DNA from: an uncultured Alphaproteobacteria bacterium
GTDB taxonomy: Bacteria > Pseudomonadota > Alphaproteobacteria > HIMB59 > GCA-002718135
Reading direction: 5' to 3'
Length of the DNA stretch: 48,419 bases
Assembly (NCBI GenBank): GCA_902595805.1
Contig: CACJRM010000007.1
Span: 1-48,419 of the forward strand
Below the pieces are notes generated by a model. The model was not told where the DNA came from and made no database searches. It saw only the letters and a program-made list of their open reading frames with translations. This document shows, piece after piece, positions 1 to 8,393 of the stretch (position 1 is the first letter of the stretch; the number at the start of each line of letters is the position of its first letter). The translations under genes and the position numbers were made by a program.

Positions 1-41
1 ATAAATTAGTAGAGGCAAGGCAGAGGTTAAGTTATGAATAA
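1..41 (+). CDS. C-terminal tail of an upstream gene (probable MalF-type permease), partial
   Basis: Frame 3 is open from the window edge to a TAA at 39-41, overlapping the next start codon by 8 bases; the other two forward frames close within 9 bases. The visible tail is short and basic (about 12 residues, ending in SYE), as expected for the cytoplasmic end of an ABC permease. The gene that follows is a MalG-type permease, normally preceded by its MalF partner. Too little is visible to identify the protein from sequence, so the call rests on context. Confidence 0.35.
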   Translation, partial: KLVEARQRLSYE

Positions 42-894
42 AAAACAAATCAATAATATTCTAATTTGGTTTTCAGCCATTGTTTTAATAGTTCTAATTA
101 TGACTCCTGGCTTGTGGGTAGTGCTTACAGCATTTAGACCTCAAGTAGATGTTATGGCAAAACCTGCTGTTTGGATACCGCGTAATCTAAACTTAATTCA
201 ATTTGAAACTATGCTCTTTGGTGGTTCCGAGGGATCAATGGGTAGAAGTCCTATCCCTGTTTTAAGTTATTTAAGAAACTCTCTTATAATTTCTTTTACA
301 AGTACATTTATAGCAGTGTTAGTTGGTACAATTGGGGGATATGGTTTTGCGAGGCATAATTTTAAGCACAAAAATAAATATTTTTTATTAATCATGTTAA
401 CTAGAACAATTCCTGGCATATCTTTAAGTTTACCAATCTTTATTATTTTTTCAAAAATTGGTTTAATCGATACGCATATTGGGATTATACTAGTTTTTGT
501 TGCTTTAAATATTCCATTTACAATTTGGTTAACAGATGGTTTTTTTAGACAAATTCCAAGAGCGATGTCAGAAGTAGCAATGACTGATGGTTGTACTAAA
601 CTTCAAGCTTTTTGGCATATAGAGTTACCATTATCTAGATCTGGAATAGCATCTGCTGGAATATTTGCATTTTTAATTTCATGGAATGAATATGCATTAG
701 TTTCAAATCTAGCAAGAAGCACAGATTCAAAAACATTAACTGTTGGACTTATGGATTTCACTGCGCAATTTACAATAAATTGGCCTGGTATGTGTGCTCT
801 TGCAGTATTTATAATTATTCCAGCATTAATCTTAACCTTTATGGTTCAAAAGCATTTAGTAACAGGATTAACCTTTGGAGGAGTAAAAGGATAA
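34..894 (+). CDS. Carbohydrate ABC transporter permease, MalG family
   Basis: This is the second inner-membrane permease of a CUT1 (MalFGK-type) sugar importer. The 286-residue protein has a hydrophobic N-terminal helix (about 8-32) and about six membrane segments in total. It carries the ATPase-docking EAA loop near residues 180-199 (SEVAMTDGCTKLQAFWHIEL), with the conserved Glu and Gly at 180 and 186. The length is normal for the family. It overlaps the preceding tail and shares one base (TAATG) with the ATPase gene downstream, so it is part of one operon. The substrate cannot be read from the permease. The neighbouring fuconate-pathway and sugar-acid genes suggest an algal sugar or sugar acid, as an inference. 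Confidence 0.93.
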   Translation: MNKKQINNILIWFSAIVLIVLIMTPGLWVVLTAFRPQVDVMAKPAVWIPRNLNLIQFETMLFGGSEGSMGRSPIPVLSYLRNSLIISFTSTFIAVLVGTIGGYGFARHNFKHKNKYFLLIMLTRTIPGISLSLPIFIIFSKIGLIDTHIGIILVFVALNIPFTIWLTDGFFRQIPRAMSEVAMTDGCTKLQAFWHIELPLSRSGIASAGIFAFLISWNEYALVSNLARSTDSKTLTVGLMDFTAQFTINWPGMCALAVFIIIPALILTFMVQKHLVTGLTFGGVKG

Positions 895-1988
895 TGGCAA
901 AAGTAAGCTTACAAGGAGTTTCAAAATTTTATGGAAAAGTTCAAGCAGTAAAAAAAATTGATCTAGAAATTATTGATAAAGAATTTTTAGTTCTAGTTGG
1001 ACCATCGGGTTGTGGAAAATCATCTTCTCTAAGAATGATTGCAGGATTAGAGGAAATAGATGAGGGTGTTATCAAAATTGGTGACAAAGAAATGAATAAT
1101 CTAGAACCTAGAGAAAGAAATGTTTCGATGGTGTTTCAAAACTACGCTCTTTATCCTCATATGACAGTAGAAGAAAACTTAGGATTTTCATTAAAGATCG
1201 CAGGACTTGCTAAAAAAGAAATTGAAGAAAGAGTACATGAGGCAGCAGGAATTTTAGATATAACTGAATTTTTACAAAGAAAACCATCACAATTATCAGG
1301 TGGTCAAAGACAAAGAGTTGCAATGGGAAGGGCAATTGTAAGAAGACCAGATGTTTTTTTATTTGATGAACCTTTATCTAATTTAGATGCAAAATTAAGA
1401 AATCAGATGAGGACAGAAATTAAAAGATTACATCAAAAAGTCTCAACAACAATTGTTTACGTTACACACGATCAAGTTGAAGCAATGACTTTAGCTGATC
1501 GAATTGTAATTATGAAAGATGGTATAATAGAACAAATAGGAACGCCATTAGACCTATTTGAGAGACCCGCTACAAAATTTGTAGCCACTTTTATTGGCTC
1601 TCCTTCTATGAATATGATCAACTCAACAATAATAAAGAACAATGATCAACTATCTATGAAAACAAACGATGGAATTATAGTGCCAGTACCCAAAGATAAA
1701 CAAAATTCTGTAAGTGAAGGTCAAAATATTTCTTTTGGGTTTAGAGCTGAAGATATAGTGCCATTAAAATTTGGACAAAAACCATCAAGTGCTTGGGAAA
1801 TGCAATCTTTGGTTAATCTGGCAGAACCGCTTGGAACCGAAACTTTGATTTTCACAAACTTTGGTGAAATAGAAATAGTTAGTAGAATGTTTACACCCGA
1901 ACAAGTTAAATCAAATGATGTTTTAGATTTTGCTTTAAATTTAGATAGAACATATTTATTCGATGAAAATAGCGGATTAGCAATATGA
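894..1988 (+). CDS. Sugar ABC transporter ATP-binding protein, MalK/UgpC family
   Basis: This is the 364-residue cytoplasmic ATPase that powers the adjacent permeases. Visible motifs are Walker A GPSGCGKS (36-43), the LSGGQ signature (134-138), Walker B ending FLFDEP (155-160) and the switch His192. A C-terminal regulatory (TOBE/MOP-like) domain follows, as in MalK and UgpC. The open frame extends upstream to 780 inside the permease gene. The ATG at 894 was chosen because it makes the TAATG junction, follows a GGAGGAG Shine-Dalgarno and gives the family-standard N terminus. It overlaps the next gene by ATGA. It might also energise the second CUT1 transporter in the window, which lacks an ATPase gene. 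Confidence 0.96.
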   Translation: MAKVSLQGVSKFYGKVQAVKKIDLEIIDKEFLVLVGPSGCGKSSSLRMIAGLEEIDEGVIKIGDKEMNNLEPRERNVSMVFQNYALYPHMTVEENLGFSLKIAGLAKKEIEERVHEAAGILDITEFLQRKPSQLSGGQRQRVAMGRAIVRRPDVFLFDEPLSNLDAKLRNQMRTEIKRLHQKVSTTIVYVTHDQVEAMTLADRIVIMKDGIIEQIGTPLDLFERPATKFVATFIGSPSMNMINSTIIKNNDQLSMKTNDGIIVPVPKDKQNSVSEGQNISFGFRAEDIVPLKFGQKPSSAWEMQSLVNLAEPLGTETLIFTNFGEIEIVSRMFTPEQVKSNDVLDFALNLDRTYLFDENSGLAI

Positions 1989-2641
1989 CAAGTTCTTCTG
2001 AAATTTCAGATAGATTATCAAAATGTTTTAGTAGTGTCATCCATGATGTCATGAGAGATGATGGATTTAAAAATTTTGTTTTAAATCCAAATATTAAACC
2101 TAATAAGGAAAAACACAAAATGGCTGGGCAAATTTTTACTATTGAAGGGGAATCAAATACTAGTTTCTCTCATCACGAAACACTTCTTGCTTGGACCGGT
2201 CTTCTATCAAAGGCTCCATCAGATAAAGTTCTTATCTGTCAACCAAACGATAATAATATAGCTTTAATGGGTGAGTTGAGTGCCGAAACTTTACAAAAGA
2301 AAAATATTAGAGGCTACATTGCTGATGGCGGGTGTAGAGATTTAGAATTTATAAACAAAATCGATTTTCCTGTTTGGTCGAAATTTTATACGCCTAAAGA
2401 TGTCGTTGCTTATTGGAAGCCTACTAAATTTGAAGAAACTATTATAATTGGAGATGTGGAAATACATAACGGTGATTATGTAATGGCAGATATTGATGGT
2501 GTTGTTATTATTCCCCAAGATAAAGTAATAGATGTTTTGGAAAAATCAGAAAAATTAATTAATACTGAAAGCCAAGTTAGAAAAGCTATAAGAGAAGGAA
2601 TGGATCCACAAGAAGCATATATTAAGTATAGCGTTTTTTAA
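1985..2641 (+). CDS. RraA-like aldolase/dimethylmenaquinone-methyltransferase-like family protein
   Basis: The 218-residue protein has the RraA fold. In characterised bacterial members this fold is a class II pyruvate aldolase (4-hydroxy-4-methyl-2-oxoglutarate/4-carboxy-4-hydroxy-2-oxoadipate aldolase) or an RNase E regulator. The diagnostic ADGGCRD motif is at 113-119, with Arg118 and Asp119 as the expected substrate and metal residues. The family-typical GDYVMADIDGVVIIP stretch follows. It starts by ATGA overlap with the ABC ATPase, so it probably acts on what that transporter imports, most simply by cleaving a 2-keto acid to pyruvate. That role is inferred. Its stop overlaps the convergent MaoC-like gene by four bases. 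Confidence 0.82.
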   Translation: MTSSSEISDRLSKCFSSVIHDVMRDDGFKNFVLNPNIKPNKEKHKMAGQIFTIEGESNTSFSHHETLLAWTGLLSKAPSDKVLICQPNDNNIALMGELSAETLQKKNIRGYIADGGCRDLEFINKIDFPVWSKFYTPKDVVAYWKPTKFEETIIIGDVEIHNGDYVMADIDGVVIIPQDKVIDVLEKSEKLINTESQVRKAIREGMDPQEAYIKYSVF

Positions 2642-3087
2642 GTAATTTTTCTTTCAACCAAAAGTATATGTTCAGAATAACAAACACATTTGTCATTTTG
2701 ATTTAAAATTTCACACGCCTCATTAACTTGTCCGTATTGAGGTCTTTTTGGATCATCTTTTTTTTCTTTTATAGTAACCTTAGTGTGAATTGTATCACCT
2801 ATAAAAACAGGATTAGGAAAACGAAGTCTTTCAAATCCATAGGTGAAAGCTCGCTTGTTAACTATCGAAGCTGTAAGTGCGATACCTATCGAAAAAGTAC
2901 AACTAAATTGTGCTATTCGTTGACCAAATGGACCCTTTTTAGCAAACTCTGCATCAGTGTGATGAGGATAAAAGTCTCCAGAGTGCATTGCGTGCATTAC
3001 AATATCAGTTTCAGTGATGGTTCTACCAACAGTGACTCTTTCTGAACCAAGTTCATAGTCTTCGAAGAATTGTTCTATTTCTACCAT
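2638..3087 (-). CDS. MaoC-like hydratase/dehydratase with intact catalytic Asp/His
   Basis: This is a 149-residue single hot-dog domain protein of the MaoC/(R)-specific enoyl-CoA hydratase family. The hydratase-2 motif is present: SGDFYPHHTDAEFA holds Asp38 and His43 in the D-x4-H arrangement, and the [14 protein letters not shown] segment is conserved. It should add or remove water on a 2-enoyl-CoA. It is the only reverse-strand gene in the first 11 kb and is divergent (49-bp spacer) from a second MaoC-like gene that lacks the catalytic His. The CoA-transferase at 4838 supplies a plausible CoA ester, but the substrate is unknown. Mesaconyl/itaconyl-type hydratases are possible relatives. Confidence 0.85.
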   Translation of the reverse strand: MVEIEQFFEDYELGSERVTVGRTITETDIVMHAMHSGDFYPHHTDAEFAKKGPFGQRIAQFSCTFSIGIALTASIVNKRAFTYGFERLRFPNPVFIGDTIHTKVTIKEKKDDPKRPQYGQVNEACEILNQNDKCVCYSEHILLVERKIT

Positions 3088-3135
3088 TTCTATTGAATAA
3101 ATATTTCTCTGTAATAAGGTAGCATAATTGTAAAA

Positions 3136-3699
3136 ATGAATAAAGATAATAAATTTGAAAACACTGTTGGAATTGAGTCAACCTTTCCAAAAGATATGCC
3201 CAATGAGCATGGAGAAATTCCAGTATGGAATTCTGAAAACTGGTTTTATGAAGATGTAATTGTCGGTCATAAAATTAGATCTCTTCGCCGAACAATATCT
3301 GAAGGAGAGGCCATGCAATTTAATTGTATGGTTTTAGATATGCATCCATATGTAGGTGATGAACATTTTGCTAAAAATGAAGGTATGTTCCAAAAAAGAT
3401 TAGTAGCAGGAGCTATGGTTTTTTCTTATGGGTTGGGTTTAGTTGCAACTAACTGTGTAAATTCTTTTAGTTATGGATATGATCGTTTAAGATTCATCAA
3501 ACCAGTTTTTATTGGAGATACAATTTATACAATTAGAACTAATATGGAAAAAAAACCAAAATATGAAAAAATGGGTTTAGTAAGAACCAGTTACGAAGTT
3601 TTTAAAGGTGAGGGCGAAATTGTTTTATATTGTGAGCACCTACATTCAGTTTTATATAAAAAACCAGAAGACTTTAAAGATAAATACGAAAAAAAATGA
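3136..3699 (+). CDS. MaoC-like protein lacking the catalytic histidine
   Basis: This 187-residue protein has a single hot-dog domain preceded by an N-terminal extension of about 35 residues. It is clearly homologous to the divergent neighbour at 2638: both share a YG(F/Y)[12 protein letters not shown] core. In the hydratase-2 motif, Asp68 is kept but the position of the catalytic His is Val73 ([13 protein letters not shown] aligned to GDFYPHHTDAEFA). It may therefore be the non-catalytic partner of a heteromeric hydratase, as known for paired MaoC subunits in actinobacteria, or may have another role. It overlaps the next gene by ATGA, which ties it to the binding-protein-like and CoA-transferase genes. 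Confidence 0.82.
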   Translation: MNKDNKFENTVGIESTFPKDMPNEHGEIPVWNSENWFYEDVIVGHKIRSLRRTISEGEAMQFNCMVLDMHPYVGDEHFAKNEGMFQKRLVAGAMVFSYGLGLVATNCVNSFSYGYDRLRFIKPVFIGDTIYTIRTNMEKKPKYEKMGLVRTSYEVFKGEGEIVLYCEHLHSVLYKKPEDFKDKYEKK

Positions 3700-4829
3700 T
3701 TAACTTAAAGGGGATGACCTGGGATCATTCTAGAGGTTTTGATCCAATGGTTGCTACATCTAAAAAATTTCAGGAAATTCATAATAATAAAGTTTCAATT
3801 GAATGGGATAAAAGACCATTACAAGCTTTTGCAGATAGACCTATAGAAGACATGACCGATGATTATGATTTAATAGTAATAGACTATCCTCATGTTGGTG
3901 AAGTAGCTCACAAAGGACTTTTACAAAACTTGAATCTCAATGAATATCAATCTCAATTAAACGATTTAAAAAAACAATCAGTTGGAAAATCGCACGAGAG
4001 TTATTTTATAGATAATAAACAATGGGCTCTTGCCATAGATGCTGCTTCACAGACTGCCTGCTATAGAGAGGATTTAGTTAGAGCACTTCCATCTAAATGG
4101 GATGATCTTCTTTCTTTAGCAAAAGAGAATAAAATTCTATGGCCTTTAAAACCAATTCATGCAATTAGTAGTTTTTATAGTATTTATAACAACATTACTG
4201 AAGAATTAATTCCTGAACAAAATAATTTTATCAAAAAAGATTTTGCTGTTAAAACCCTTACAATGATGAAAGCTATCTCTAGTGAAATAATTAGTGATTG
4301 TTTAAATATGGATCCAATTCAAACTGCTGAACTAATGACAGAAACAAATGATTTCTATTACTGTCCATATATTTATGGTTTTTCAAATTACTCAAGAAAA
4401 AATTATAGACAAAATATTTTAAAATACACAGACGTTTTAGATTTATCTGGAAAAGGTCCAGCAGGAACACACTTAGGCGGCACAGGTATTGCAGTTTCAA
4501 ATGTAAGCAAGAACAAGGATTTAGCAATTGAATATGCATTTTGGATAGCAGGTGCTGAATGTCAAAAGTCACTTTTTTACCAAAGTGGTGGACAGCCAGG
4601 AAATTCTGAAGCTTGGGAAGATAAACAAATAAATTTAGAAACAAATGATTTTTTTAAAGGAACTCGTAAAACGCTTGATTTAGCATGGGTAAGACCAAGA
4701 CATAATGGCTATATGGAATTTCAGGACAAAAGTGGTGATCTAATTAATGAATATTTACAAACAGAAATTTCAGCTGAAAGTGTTTGTGAAAAATTATCTG
4801 ATATGTACAATAAGAGTTTCAAAGAATAA
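3696..4829 (+). CDS. Solute-binding-protein-like (ABC family 1) protein without signal peptide
   Basis: The 377 residues resemble family-1 ABC sugar-binding proteins in layout (a GFDPMVA opening, a [13 protein letters not shown] segment near residues 55-68, and a late G[15 protein letters not shown] segment where such proteins show a GG-x-x-x-V turn). The protein starts directly with [15 protein letters not shown], has no signal sequence or lipobox, and overlaps the upstream gene by ATGA. No upstream in-frame start adds a leader, so it should be cytoplasmic. Similar leaderless proteins beside CaiB and MaoC genes are, as far as I recall, seen elsewhere, but I know of no established function. 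A ligand-sensing or substrate-sequestering role is only a guess. Confidence 0.72.
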   Translation: MINLKGMTWDHSRGFDPMVATSKKFQEIHNNKVSIEWDKRPLQAFADRPIEDMTDDYDLIVIDYPHVGEVAHKGLLQNLNLNEYQSQLNDLKKQSVGKSHESYFIDNKQWALAIDAASQTACYREDLVRALPSKWDDLLSLAKENKILWPLKPIHAISSFYSIYNNITEELIPEQNNFIKKDFAVKTLTMMKAISSEIISDCLNMDPIQTAELMTETNDFYYCPYIYGFSNYSRKNYRQNILKYTDVLDLSGKGPAGTHLGGTGIAVSNVSKNKDLAIEYAFWIAGAECQKSLFYQSGGQPGNSEAWEDKQINLETNDFFKGTRKTLDLAWVRPRHNGYMEFQDKSGDLINEYLQTEISAESVCEKLSDMYNKSFKE

Positions 4830-4837
4830 ACTATTGT

Positions 4838-5986
4838 ATGACTAAACCATTAGAAGGATTAACTGTATTAGAATTTAGCCAGTTTTTATCAGGGCCATAT
4901 GCTGGCTTAAGACTTGCTGATTTAGGAGCAAGAGTAATTAAAATTGAAAGACCAGAAGTTGGTGATCTTTGTAGAAATTTATATATCAGCGATACTGATC
5001 TCGAAGGTGATAGCACTTTATTTCATGCAATTAATAGAAATAAGGAAAGCTTTGCAGCAAATTTAAAAGATGCCAAAGACATAGAGTTAGTAAAAAAATT
5101 AATTGAGAAGGCAGATATAATTACACAAAATTTTAGACCAGGAGTAATAGAACGTATTGGTTTAGATTATAAAAATGTAAAAAAAATAAATCCAAAAATA
5201 GTTTATGGAACTATTTCTGGTTACGGATCTGATGGACCTTGGAGTTCATTGCCTGGACAAGATTTATTAGCGCAATCTAGAACAGGTTTAGTTTGGTTAA
5301 ATGGTAACGGAGGTGAAGCACCAACCCCAATGGGTTTGGCAGTTGCTGACATGTTGGCAGGACATTCACTTGTTGAAGGTATACTAGCAGCGGTTATCAA
5401 AAGATTTCGAACGGATAATGGATCTCATGTAGAAACAAGTTTAGTTGAGGCCTTATTAGATTTTCAATTTGAAGTTCTTACGACATATTTTAATGATGGA
5501 AACAGAAAGCCGCAAAGAAGTTCATATAATAATGCCCATGCTTATCTGTCAGCTCCGTATGGAATTTATAAAACATCCAATGGATATATAGCAATTGCAA
5601 TGACACCACTGCCTCAACTTGGTGAATTACTTGATTTAAATTCAATTAAAGATTTACATGATCAAAAAGAATGGTTCACAAAAAGAGATGAAATTAAAAA
5701 AGATATTGGCGACTGGATTGAAAAACAAACAACAGAACACTGGTTGAGTATTCTTGAGCCAGCAGATATATGGTGTGCTAAAGTACTTGACTGGGAAACA
5801 ATGGTTAAACACGAAGGATTCAAGATCCTCGATATGGTTCAGAGAATTAAAAGAGATGATGGACTTGATATTGAAACACTTCGTTGCCCAATAAAAATTG
5901 ATGGAGAGATTTTTAAATCAAGTAAGGCAGCTCCAAAAATTGGGAATGATAATAAAAGTATTATGAAGGAATTTGGTATCACATGA
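4838..5986 (+). CDS. Class III (CaiB/BaiF) CoA-transferase
   Basis: This 382-residue family III acyl-CoA transferase would move CoA between carboxylic acids. The N terminus (LEFSQFLSGPYAGLRLADLGA) and the GYGSDGPW segment near 128-135 are family hallmarks. Asp171 in AVADMLAG sits where the acyl-anhydride-forming catalytic Asp is found (Asp169 in formyl-CoA transferase). Length is slightly below the usual 390-430. It starts eight bases after the binding-like gene and overlaps the enolase-superfamily gene by ATGA. With the MaoC-like proteins and the RraA-like aldolase it could form an activate-hydrate-cleave route for a dicarboxylic or sugar-derived acid. That route is inference. Confidence 0.9.
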   Translation: MTKPLEGLTVLEFSQFLSGPYAGLRLADLGARVIKIERPEVGDLCRNLYISDTDLEGDSTLFHAINRNKESFAANLKDAKDIELVKKLIEKADIITQNFRPGVIERIGLDYKNVKKINPKIVYGTISGYGSDGPWSSLPGQDLLAQSRTGLVWLNGNGGEAPTPMGLAVADMLAGHSLVEGILAAVIKRFRTDNGSHVETSLVEALLDFQFEVLTTYFNDGNRKPQRSSYNNAHAYLSAPYGIYKTSNGYIAIAMTPLPQLGELLDLNSIKDLHDQKEWFTKRDEIKKDIGDWIEKQTTEHWLSILEPADIWCAKVLDWETMVKHEGFKILDMVQRIKRDDGLDIETLRCPIKIDGEIFKSSKAAPKIGNDNKSIMKEFGIT

Positions 5987-7089
5987 AAATTAAAGATATA
6001 GAAATTCGTATGTGTCGACACAAAGAGCCTGTTATGAAAGATTCAGAAATGAGAGATGGGAAAAAATCAGATTTAGAATTCTTAGTTATCACATTTCACA
6101 CTGATGAAGGTCTATCTAGCTCTACTTTTGGGTTTGCAGGTAGGGGTGCAGAAATGGCTGGTGAAATCGCAAATTCAATTTTTAAACCTTTTTTTATTGG
6201 CAGAGACCCACTTTATCGTGAGCAACATTGGCATGAATACAGAACCGCAGACAGATGGTGGAACCACGCACCTATATATAGTTATGGACCATTTGATATT
6301 AATTGTTGGCTTCTCTCATCTATGCAAGCAGGCCAACCTCTTTATAAGTATTTAGGCGCTTATAGAGACAAGGTTCCAATTTATGGAAGTTCTCTTGTTT
6401 TAGATTCGCCTGAGGCTTACGCAAAAGAAGCTTTGGAATATAAAAAGAGAGGTTTCAATGCTTATAAACTTCATCCTCCTGGAAAATATGATTTTGATTT
6501 GGAAGCTCATAAAAAAACACGTGAAGCAGTTGGTAATGAATTTAAGCTTATGAGTGATCCGGTTGCCCCTTATACTTTTGAACAAGCTCTACGTTTTGGA
6601 AGAGAGTTAGAAAAATTAAATTATTATTGGTACGAGGAGCCTTTATTTGATGAAAATTTTCATAATCTAAGGGAATTAACTAGAATATTAGATATTCCTA
6701 TTATTGGAACAGAGGTTATAGCAAAACATCCTTACAGTGTTGCTGAATGTATCTCTACAAGGGTTGTAGATATGGTAAGAGCTGATGTTTCATGGAGTGG
6801 AGGCATTACGGCTACAATGAAAACAGCACACTTAGCAGAAAGTTTTGGTGTTCAGTGTGAAATTCATACAGCTATTTATCATCCTTTAGAACTTGTTAAT
6901 TTGCATTGTTGTGCAGCTATAAAAAATTCTGAATTTTTTGAAGTACTCGTTCCTTATGAATATTTTAATTTTGGTTTAAAAGAATCTATTAAAGTTGAAA
7001 ACGGTTATGCTCATTTACCCTCTAAACCAGGTCTTGGTATTGATCTAGATTGGGATTTTATAGATAATACAACTTTCAAAAAAATTTAA
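5983..7089 (+). CDS. Enolase-superfamily (mandelate racemase group) acid-sugar dehydratase-like protein
   Basis: This 368-residue cytoplasmic enzyme has an N-terminal capping domain and a C-terminal barrel. Likely Mg ligands are Asp192, Glu218 and Glu244. The base at the end of the second strand is K162-x-H164 rather than K-x-K, and a His295/Asp268 pair (in CEIHTA and RADVSW) fits the His-Asp dyad of the mandelate-racemase subgroup. Such enzymes usually dehydrate aldonic or aldaric acids. It lies two bases upstream of the fuconate dehydratase gene but is a distinct subfamily, so it probably handles a second sugar acid from the same diet. The exact substrate is unknown. Confidence 0.85.
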   Translation: MKIKDIEIRMCRHKEPVMKDSEMRDGKKSDLEFLVITFHTDEGLSSSTFGFAGRGAEMAGEIANSIFKPFFIGRDPLYREQHWHEYRTADRWWNHAPIYSYGPFDINCWLLSSMQAGQPLYKYLGAYRDKVPIYGSSLVLDSPEAYAKEALEYKKRGFNAYKLHPPGKYDFDLEAHKKTREAVGNEFKLMSDPVAPYTFEQALRFGRELEKLNYYWYEEPLFDENFHNLRELTRILDIPIIGTEVIAKHPYSVAECISTRVVDMVRADVSWSGGITATMKTAHLAESFGVQCEIHTAIYHPLELVNLHCCAAIKNSEFFEVLVPYEYFNFGLKESIKVENGYAHLPSKPGLGIDLDWDFIDNTTFKKI

Positions 7090-7091
7090 AT

Positions 7092-8393
7092 ATGACAACA
7101 ATTACTAAATTTAGTGTGCAAGATGTAAGATTTCCAACTTCAAAAGATTTAACTGGATCTGATGCCATTCATACAGATCCTGATTATTCAGCAACGTATG
7201 TGACGGCTTTTACTGATCAATCAGAATTGAAAGGATATGGTATTGCCTTCACGATTGGTAAAGGAAATGACATTGTTGCTGAATGTATAAAACATTTTTT
7301 TCCAATTTTTGAAAATATGGACCTAAATGATTTAGAAAATAATATTGGTAAGCTCTGGTTCAGGTGTGTTGATCATAGTCAACTACGTTGGTTAGGTCCT
7401 GAAAAAGGTGTTGTTCATATGGCTGTATCAGCAATCTTTAATTGTTTATGGGATTTAATTGCTAAGAAGCACAAAAAACCTTTGTGGCAGTTTGTTGTAG
7501 AAAGTGAGCCTGAAAAAATCGTTAGTTGGTTAACATTTAAATATATTGAAGATGTTTTAACCCCAGAGGAAGCATTATCGATCTTGACTAATAATCAAAA
7601 TGACAAACAAAAACGTATCGATACGGTTTTGCAAGAAGGATATCCATCTTACACAACTGCTGCAGGTTGGCTTGGGTATTCAGATGAAAAAATAATCCAA
7701 CTATGCAAAGATTACATGGCACAAGGTTGGAAACATTTTAAAATCAAAGTGGGCTTAGATCTAGAAGCAGATGTAAAAAGACTTGAGTTAATTAGAAAAA
7801 CAATTGGTGATGATTGTTTTATTATGGTGGATGCAAACCAACAATGGAACGTGGAACAATCGATTAAACATATTAATGCATACAAAAAATTTGATTTATT
7901 TTTTGTAGAAGAACCTACAAGCCCAGATGATGTAATGGGTTTTGCCAAAATCAAGAAAGCAGTAGGAGATGTAAGACTTGCAACAGGAGAGGCGTGTGGA
8001 GGTCGTATTATGTTTAAACAGTTTCTTGAATCCGGTGCAATGAACATTTGTCAAATTGATAGTTGTCGACTGGGTAGTATTAATGAAATAATAACAGTTC
8101 TATTAATGGCACATAAATTTAACGTGCCTGTTTTTCCACATGCAGGTGGCGTTGGTCTCTGCGAGTATGTTCAGCACTTATGTATGATTGACTATGTTTT
8201 AATTAACGGTTCTAAAAATGACAAGGTAGTAGAATATCAAGACAGTTTGCATGGACACTTTATATATCCATGCAGGATTGAAAATGGAAATTATATGCCA
8301 CCACTTGATCATGGATATTCTATTGAAATGAAAGAAAAGTCTGTTAATGAGTTTTCATTTCCTAACGGCGATTATTGGAAGAATAACATATGA
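7092..8393 (+). CDS. fucD: L-fuconate dehydratase
   Basis: This enzyme dehydrates L-fuconate to 2-keto-3-deoxy-L-fuconate in the non-phosphorylative L-fucose pathway. The 433-residue length and whole-protein pattern match the fuconate dehydratase/ENOSF1 group: the opening DVRFPTS, then HTDPDYSA, LRWLGPEKGVVH, YPSYTTAAGWLGYSD and the ending YPC-to-MPPLDHGYSIEMKE-like region. Catalytic residues are in place: K217-x-K219, metal ligands Asp247, Glu273 and Glu300, and His350 in FPHAGGVG, one residue off the numbering I recall for the Xanthomonas enzyme. It overlaps the downstream SDR by ATGA, and the next three genes are the following pathway steps, which makes this the most secure functional call in the region. 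Confidence 0.95.
   Translation: MTTITKFSVQDVRFPTSKDLTGSDAIHTDPDYSATYVTAFTDQSELKGYGIAFTIGKGNDIVAECIKHFFPIFENMDLNDLENNIGKLWFRCVDHSQLRWLGPEKGVVHMAVSAIFNCLWDLIAKKHKKPLWQFVVESEPEKIVSWLTFKYIEDVLTPEEALSILTNNQNDKQKRIDTVLQEGYPSYTTAAGWLGYSDEKIIQLCKDYMAQGWKHFKIKVGLDLEADVKRLELIRKTIGDDCFIMVDANQQWNVEQSIKHINAYKKFDLFFVEEPTSPDDVMGFAKIKKAVGDVRLATGEACGGRIMFKQFLESGAMNICQIDSCRLGSINEIITVLLMAHKFNVPVFPHAGGVGLCEYVQHLCMIDYVLINGSKNDKVVEYQDSLHGHFIYPCRIENGNYMPPLDHGYSIEMKEKSVNEFSFPNGDYWKNNI

Noticed and set aside
780-893. Upstream extension of the MalK-type ATPase frame into the permease gene
   Set aside because: It overlaps the permease in another frame, does not look like an ATPase N terminus, and the ATG at 894 has a good ribosome-binding site.
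2728-3045. Forward open frame opposite the MaoC-like gene
   Set aside because: Low-complexity Phe/Ser-rich translation with no family features; the reverse-strand gene has clear catalytic motifs.
6104-6355. Open frame inside the enolase-superfamily gene
   Set aside because: Shadow in another frame of a gene with complete catalytic residues.
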